Origin: Gaertneriomyces semiglobifer
Taxonomy: Eukaryota > Chytridiomycota > Chytridiomycetes > Spizellomycetales > Spizellomycetaceae
Length of the DNA stretch: 64,000 nt
Reading direction: 5' to 3'
NCBI GenBank assembly: GCA_025558075.1
Contig: JAHLKF010000016.1
Coordinates: 1 to 64,000 of the forward strand
The notes under the pieces were generated by a model, which worked only from the letters and a program-made list of their open reading frames with translations, was not told the origin of the DNA and did not search any database. This document shows, one piece after another, positions 57,974 to 64,000 of the stretch (its first letter is position 1; each line of letters opens with the position of its first letter). Position numbers and translations under genes: made by a program.

Positions 57974-59374
57974 ATGCCCGCTCCAACTACCGACCCCCGG
58001 GCCACCGTCATTGCGCTCACCCAACTCGATGCGGCGCTGGCTGAGTCAATTCGGGAAATCGCCATGGACGATAATGGATTGGCCGCAACTTTCATCCTCA
58101 AAGAGTTTTTACTCGACGCAAAGGTCTTTGACAAGATCGGAGGAGCAGCTGCCGAGCCCTACGTGCTGAAGTGGATGAAAATCGCTTCTTCGTTCGAAAA
58201 TCCAGTCTCCGGCGCCCTGAGTGTGCAAGTGTACGCGATGCTGTCGGAGAAGCCCGGTCACGCGCAGGAAGCCTTTGAAGCACTTCAAAACGCGGTGAAA
58301 TGGCAATGTCCCCAAGCGGGCGAGTTGATGGGGAACATATATGAGTTTGGGAAGTTTGCCGCCAATGGGCAGGTTCTCTTTCCTCCCAACCAGTTCGCTC
58401 GGGCCCTGGAAATGTACATGATGCCTTGCCCCGAGGAGCTCGAGGTGCCAGAGTTCTTGCGTCAAACCGGCGAGTCACAATATCGGGCTTCTATGATCCT
58501 CAAGAACGGGTACGGCGACATCCCGCCTAACCCAGCTCTCTCGCTCCAATGGATCTACCGCGCCGCTGCCAATCTTTCCATATCAGCTGTATATAGTATT
58601 GGAATGCGCAGGGCCGCGCAGATAGCTAACTCTGCTCCTAACGCACGCTGGGATAAGGAACATTTCCAAGCGATTGCCTACCTCGAGTTTGCCCATGAGT
58701 GGGGCCCCTCGTTGAATGACGCGGAAGAAACGTTTCTGAGCGCAACCCTAGACACGATGCGTAAAGGTGCATACATGGCCATTCACACTCAATACACAAA
58801 GGATAACGCGCCGGCGGGGTTGCGGGTGTTGATACCCAACCCGCAACACACAGTTGAAGAGCTTCTCGAACTCGCTCGCGTCTGGGAATATCATCCACAG
58901 CAAGGCGGCAACGTCGTAGCCATGCGTCAGTTTGCACTGTTAAGTGCTGCGACTAAGGACAACGCCAATGCCTCATACGAATTGGGCCGTTATTACCGCT
59001 TTCATGCCAATAAGAACGGCACAGACCCCTCGGTTGCCATGAAAAAAGCCGTTTCGTTCTATTTTGACGCTGCCTCCCGTGGGCATGTCCTCGGGCTGCT
59101 CGCCTGCGCGCACTCCCTGGAAATAGACGAGCCGTTCCAGGTTGCGGCTTACGAAATTCTACGTCGGGGCGGGGACCCGGCGGCTGTCGCCAGGCTTCCC
59201 GAGATTCAGGCACTGTTAGCAAAGCTCACCCCGCCGTTTGAACGCACTGATGAATTCTTGCGCAGGGAAAAGGCGGATTACGCAAAAGCGATGCAGGCAA
59301 GAGGGCAAATAGAAACGGTAACGAAGAAGAAAGAAAAGATAAAGAAGAAGAACTCCGACTGCACCATAATGTAA
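57974..59374 (+). CDS. Sel1-like repeat protein with polybasic CaaX tail
   Basis: Single exon of 466 residues, GC-richer than its neighbours. Helical-repeat segments of Sel1/TPR type occur throughout, for example AGELMGNIYEFGKFAANGQV, ALSLQWIYRAAANLSISAVY, ASYELGRYYRFHANKNGTDP and AMKKAVSFYFDAASRGHVLG. The last residues are KKKEKIKKKN-SD-CTIM: a Lys-rich patch followed by a CaaX box with X = Met, predicting farnesylation and plasma-membrane or endomembrane attachment. This resembles the Chs4/Skt5 chitin-synthase activators (Sel1 repeats plus CaaX), but the repeat signatures are weak and it is shorter, so the link is only suggestive. Confidence 0.75.
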   Translation: MPAPTTDPRATVIALTQLDAALAESIREIAMDDNGLAATFILKEFLLDAKVFDKIGGAAAEPYVLKWMKIASSFENPVSGALSVQVYAMLSEKPGHAQEAFEALQNAVKWQCPQAGELMGNIYEFGKFAANGQVLFPPNQFARALEMYMMPCPEELEVPEFLRQTGESQYRASMILKNGYGDIPPNPALSLQWIYRAAANLSISAVYSIGMRRAAQIANSAPNARWDKEHFQAIAYLEFAHEWGPSLNDAEETFLSATLDTMRKGAYMAIHTQYTKDNAPAGLRVLIPNPQHTVEELLELARVWEYHPQQGGNVVAMRQFALLSAATKDNANASYELGRYYRFHANKNGTDPSVAMKKAVSFYFDAASRGHVLGLLACAHSLEIDEPFQVAAYEILRRGGDPAAVARLPEIQALLAKLTPPFERTDEFLRREKADYAKAMQARGQIETVTKKKEKIKKKNSDCTIM

Positions 59375-59897
59375 TTTCAGGCGGAGGTGACAAGGCTGCC
59401 GGACAGCGTCGCCGATTAGATTTAGAGAACATCGTATATCGATGATTGAGTAGAATAGCGTAGTGATGTCTACGTGAGCTTCATATATTTATTAGTGCAT
59501 GGGAACGTATAGTCTACAGAAAGCTCGCATAATTAAAATGCTGGTCTTCTAATCTGAGCGCTTGACAGTCACGCACAGGACTACATTATATATATGCTTT
59601 GACAATTGATGATGATATCACTGTGGTAGTGGAGGCTGTTGATGTGCCATCATATTTGACGGGCAGCAATTGGTAAATCATCGTCTGCTGGGCTGCTCCA
59701 TCCAAGGTCCTTGTCTGCAACCCCGTTTGCTTCATGACAGCTACTGATGACAACCGCCCACTCTAAACCCGAATATCGCACACCACTGCTGCTGGATCAA
59801 GATCATTCGCGTAATGATGAATTGCGATGTGACCGCAGCTCAGAATTATCCTCAAAAATAACAATAACTTAGGGTCCCTGACATGCTGGCCTTCGAA
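59375..59897. other. Convergent 3' flanks of the Sel1-type and PIP5K genes
   Basis: About 520 bases, no gene seen. Confidence 0.5.
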
Positions 59898-62636
59898 TTA
59901 TAAAAGTACGCCTTTAATGAACCCAACAAGTCGCTCCGCATACCGCCCCGGCTCTTCCACTGACATTTCTTCGTTTTCCATTCCTGGCAACATGACAGCC
60001 GGTAGCCCCTCATGCTCACCCACCGGACTGGTTGGTAGCGCTGGTGGCACAGGTATGGCAGAACCACTGCTACCCCGTCTCGCCGATCGTGAAGTTCCGG
60101 CATCGCCATCGCTGTGGTCAATGGAAAACAGACCAACAAGGGATGTCGGAATTGCAGACACAGGGGAGTCCGGTAGAGGCACGGTGCTCCTAAACATGGG
60201 TCGCTTCATGATATTCTTTTCCAGCCATTTTCGCATGTTGTACTTCTGGAGAATGTCTATCAGCCCAATGAAATAGACTTCGTACTCAACATCCCCAAAC
60301 ATGTCCATGCTTCGGATACCGCCATGATATCGCTTATGAAATGGGGTTGGATTATTGGGTTCATCTTCCCATTCGTCTTTGCTGCCACATGACTCTTCAT
60401 CGATAAGTATGGATGTTTCCCGGCCCGAAGCGGTTGCCGGTGCACCTGCTCCATGCGTTGAGTGCGCCATAGGACCCCTTTTCGACGGCAGTGTTGTAGG
60501 CGTGTAGCTGTTGAGAGAACCCCACGCCTTCCTGGACTCGTTATCCAGTCCGACTTCCCGACCTTGCTCTGGCCTCACCCAATTTCTAAAAACAGTCAAC
60601 AAGTGCCGTCCTTTCGGCGAGCCATGCATCTCATCTGTAGGTTTTGGCGACTTTGATAAAGGGATCAAGAGTGGTTGCACCTCTGGGTGAAGAATAGGAG
60701 GGGTGGGTGTAGTGATCATTAACGTCGGAACGGCATGATTCGCGGTAGACATCGGCCGCGGACGCATAGGGGTTGTACGCATGTGCCGGTGAACCCCAAT
60801 CAGCAAACTGTAATCCATGAATCCACGATGACGTAGGAACTGCACATCTTCTTCAAGCTGATTGACAACAGCTTCTTTCATATCTTCTCCCATACGGAAT
60901 CGTCCGACTTCACCGACAGCTATTAAGCGCTGAAAATCGACCTCCTTTAGCGTTAAATCGCTCATATCAGAGTCTTGTTGATTGAATTGCGGCACGACTT
61001 GATCGTCCCAAGAGCTTCGTTTCTTCATCGCGTTAGTCGTTGAATCGGCAGCTAGCGCTTGGCGTCCCACGTTCGACCCTTTGAAGTCAAACTTGGCGTG
61101 TACTTCCAACGGTGTATCAAATACTGTCGCCATCAGCACAACAGTAAATCTTGAGCCCAGTGCAGCCTCCGCAGGTGTTGCCCCAGCGGTGCCGTTGCTC
61201 TCTCGGCGCTGATGCCCAGTAGCTCTCTCGAACGTATACATACCCAGATACCGTGGAAGTAGCGTAGAAGGATATTTCCCAATATGCGATATATAATCAG
61301 GAAGGATGGACTTCAAACTCTCTGGCTCGGAACCACGTAGCGTTTTAAACATAAATTTGCGATTCTGCGTCAAGAAGAATATACTGTCGGACTTTCCCTC
61401 GCTGAGTTCCAGCTTGCAAGGTCCATCAAGCGCTTCAGCGAGCTCATCATGGCTGTATCCAAAGGCCCTTCTCACAGCTTTAAAAGCGAGAGGTGCGTGA
61501 TCCACGAATTTCACTCGGCCGTATCCGGGTAGCGTCCATTCATACACGTGTTCAGCTGCGAAATACTGACGGTCGAGCCCGCCATTTGAGTGCTTGCGTG
61601 GTAGCAGTCCACTTGAATGAGAAGATCGTCTGCGGGACACTTTTAGAGGATTAGGAGTTGAACTGATGCTTGTGAGAATAGGCGGCGGAAGGGCAGGATC
61701 TGGGAACGTTGGCATTGAGCGGGCATGCCGCTTAGGCCGAGTGTGGGTTGCGGGCAAGGAGCCTATCGTTGCTGTGCGACGAGACTGCTTGTCGGTAGGG
61801 GCCTGTTCCACAGTGTACGTTTTTGCATCTCGAGATGTTGGGGATGTAACATCTGAAGAGGAGGAACCGGCGTCCGCAGGATCGACATCGGCTGCGCCAT
61901 TCGTGTAATGACATTGCTTTGGTGCAGTTGAACTCAGCAAGGGTGACTCGGAATCTCGAGGAGCATCCGCATAACCTACGTTCTCACTGAAGTAGCCTGG
62001 ATCTTTTTCGAGTGGAGATTCACAGGCCGGTGCACTATCCGTCTCCAATGCCAATTTTTGCTCTTTCTCCTTGGCCAATACTGCAAGCTTGCTCCTTTTC
62101 CTCTTTATCCGTAAACTTGCCGCACTCCCTTTCTTTTTCAGCTTGGGTGCGGTCCCTGAGCCGAAGATGCCTAAGGCTTCCGGACTGATCTCAACAAACC
62201 CCAGAACTGCCCTGACGCCGTGACGAAAATGGCGAACGACAGGAGGCTCCCGCTCAGTGGCACTGGTAGATTCAGGCTGGGGCATGGACGCCGAGTCATG
62301 CAATACCGAGTCAATCTTGATGCCGTGATCCATTATGGTTGTTGTATAACTATCGTCACCGTCAAGTTCGTCTCCATCGTCTGGGTGACTCGATTTAGAT
62401 AATATTGGCGTATACTCGGAGTAGCGAAGTTGTCGGCACAGGTGGACAGTGACCCTGGGAAAGTCGATGTCAGACTTTGACCGTTGATGAATGGGATTCC
62501 CAGCGCCTCCCGTCACTTACCGCCATATCACAAAAGCAAGTCCTACCAACGCTGATCCTGTTATTAATCCGGCTAAAAAGTCAGGAGAGGCCTCGACCCG
62601 TTCAATATCCACGTCGGTGGTGTGAAATGGTGGCAT
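59898..62636 (-). CDS. Phosphatidylinositol-4-phosphate 5-kinase with N-terminal membrane segment
   Basis: Makes PI(4,5)P2. Exons 62636-62521 and 62454-59898 (66-base intron, GTAAGT ... TCCCAG, within the codon for Arg39) give 890 residues. Exon 1 encodes one hydrophobic span (FLAGLITGSALVGLAFVIW, residues 20-38). A long Ser/Pro/Lys-rich linker follows. The PIPK catalytic core starts near residue 310: FVDHAPLAFKAVRRAFGYSH, DSIFFLTQNRKFMFKTLRG (ATP Lys), HAKFDFKGSNVGR, FQRLIAVGEVGRFRMGEDM, FMDYSLLIGVH (catalytic Asp) and YFIGLIDILQKYNMRKWLE. A Ser/Pro-rich insert separates the last two blocks. An in-frame TAA just upstream of ATG 62636 supports this start. Confidence 0.9.
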
Positions 62637-62744
62637 TACGGTGGATGCTCGTTCGTTTTAGGTGAACTTCGTCGCAGTACCGGACGTTCACTGCAGAATA
62701 CAACTATATCAGGCCTTGGCACTCGTTTCTTCCAATAGCAATCA

Positions 62745-62955
62745 GTGTCTAGGACTAGTGATCTGTATGTACATCATCCGACAGCAGCTGGCAAAGTGAC
62801 GCGAGCTGCTAGTAAACACCAGAAACATGCGCCAAGCGACAAACGACAGCGGATCTTGAGCGAAAGTACCTCTGAAAAGCAGGGCGTGCAACCACTAATC
62901 GTTGGTGATGACTTTTCTAAAAGCTCGTTCAACTCAACGAGGTCAATTCAAAGGT
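62745..62955 (+). CDS. Hypothetical basic protein, candidate exon (model incomplete)
   Basis: Open segment preceded by an acceptor-like CTTCCAATAG (62738) and followed by GTGAGG at 62955. A TTTTCAG acceptor near 63015 could continue it (GRRQATSKYLLEGERRLPSP or another frame). Polar and Lys/Ser-rich (SKHQKHAPSDKRQRILSEST). No ATG in the segment and no family recognised. Confidence 0.3.
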
Positions 62956-64000
62956 GAGGATGCCTCCAGCGAAATAAGGTCTTGATGAGGTCAACGGTTG
63001 GCAAAATTTTCAGGGAAGACGACAAGCTACGTCTAAGTATCTGCTTGAGGGCGAGCGACGGTTGCCATCTCCATGAGAACAGCAGTGGGTGAGTAGCATG
63101 CAAGCACTGCTACTAGGCTTCACATTCAGGTACCGTCGACGCCATGGCAGCATCTGATGCGAGGAGTGGCTGCATGTATTGCGTTTGGGCCAGCGCGTTC
63201 ATTCAAATTCAGTGTCGCAGTGTCGCTCATGCTCAACTCGCAACCGCATGCCACTCACATCAACGCCATTGATTGATGGAAGCCATGTTGCGTGGTATGG
63301 AGAACATAGGTGATGTCCGCAGCAGGTTGGAAGAAGGGCCTTTTGCGAGAGGTAAAAGTTGGATTAAACTTGCTCAATCATTGAACTACACGGTTGGAAT
63401 GGCTATCAATGGTCAAGACGTCAAGACTAGAGAGACTGTCTATAACCAGGTGTCGTTAAGAAAGTAGCCCAGCAGCATCGTTGAGCGGCTGCCCGTAGGG
63501 CCTTTATACGTGGCGTGCTACGCCAGGAATACAAGTGTCTGCTCCATCTGACCATCAAGCTATTAAGGTTACTTCTCTCTAACCTAACTGTGCATGCGCA
63601 ACCTGCCATGTGCAAGCATGGATCTGTACAGTTGGCCTGAGCATTATCGGTGAGCATAGTCCCTAGGCATTTGATCTTATATGGACCAAACAAGCATGAG
63701 AAAAAACCTTAAGCAGGATTCTCACTCAAATATGATTCTCGCTGCTACCGCTGCTCGGTGATGCTGCTGTTGGCGGTCGTTTCCCGCAGCAGTTCGCGAT
63801 GATGTCCGTCCGAACCTTTTGAACAGTTCGCGTCGCGGGCTTCCTCAAAGCGTTCACTATTAGCAGCCATGACCGCTTGTTGCTGGCTCTTCGCAGCGCA
63901 CATAGTTGGCGCTTCTTCATTTTGCGATTGATCTGCCTCCATCAAACTACCCACCTGATCCGGATGGCCGTCGACGGTTCCCGCGAAGACGCGATGGATA
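62956..64000. other. Gene-poor right end of the window
   Basis: Two short frames deserve mention only: 63283-63467 plus (MLRGMENIGDVRSRLEEGPF...) and 63954-63726 minus (AKSQQQAVMAANSERFEEAR, a polar helix-like sequence that could be an exon of a gene extending beyond the window). Neither has splice or homology support. Confidence 0.3.

Overview
This window looks like nuclear DNA of an early-diverging, probably zoosporic (chytrid-type) fungus. Nearly every gene carries spliceosomal introns of about 55-90 bases with GTRNGT donors, CTAAC/CTGAC-like branch points and YAG acceptors. The tRNAs are eukaryotic. The proteins mix typical fungal genes (Crz1-like zinc finger, Ppn1 endopolyphosphatase, Pet117, an ABCG half-transporter, a hybrid histidine kinase) with genes shared with animals and often missing from yeasts (SmgGDS, Munc13-like, CC2D1/Lgd, ERH, SIKE/FGFR1OP2, CCT7). 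The assignment to chytrids is inference from gene content and intron style; no marker gene was aligned.

Layout. 0-7.4 kb: 3' part of a SmgGDS gene (cut by the window edge), a low-complexity protein, NAC beta, tRNA-Ala and GDP-mannose pyrophosphorylase. 7.4-16.3 kb is an accessory stretch: long gene-poor DNA, a dispersed repeat in two copies, a hybrid histidine kinase with a degenerate ATPase domain, and an unrecognised coiled-coil gene family with a spliced copy built from near-identical exon/intron units (minus strand, 15.0-15.55 kb), a broken copy in inverted orientation (11.86-12.3 kb) and a further tandem module (14.6-14.85 kb). 16.3-32.3 kb: F-BAR/PH protein, profilin, small serine hydrolase, tRNA-Ser(CGA), multipass membrane protein, ABCG transporter, tRNA-Ser(TGA), Crz1-like factor, then minus-strand coding-like sequence I could not resolve. 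32.3-47.5 kb: Munc13-like protein, Cdc25-type rhodanese, NDUFB8, endopolyphosphatase, cofactor-independent phosphoglycerate mutase, bHLH factor, Pet117, and the head-to-head pair DPM2/ERH. 47.8-64 kb: CCT7, SIKE-family protein, mitoribosomal uS4m, PIN1-type prolyl isomerase, CC2D1, a 220-base tandem repeat, a Sel1-type protein with a C-terminal polybasic-CaaX tail, a PIP5-kinase with an N-terminal membrane segment, and gene-poor DNA.

The genes are mostly unrelated housekeeping and signalling functions. Some share themes: DPM2 and GDP-mannose pyrophosphorylase (mannosyl donor supply), NDUFB8, Pet117 and uS4m (respiratory chain and its assembly), F-BAR, profilin, PIP5K, Munc13 and CC2D1 (membrane/cytoskeleton/trafficking). 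The most unusual features are introns placed directly after the start codon (DPM2, ERH, probably PIN1), a profilin stop codon alone in its own exon, an in-frame stop-free intron abutting the phospho-acceptor Asp of the hybrid kinase, and the tandem-exon coiled-coil family.
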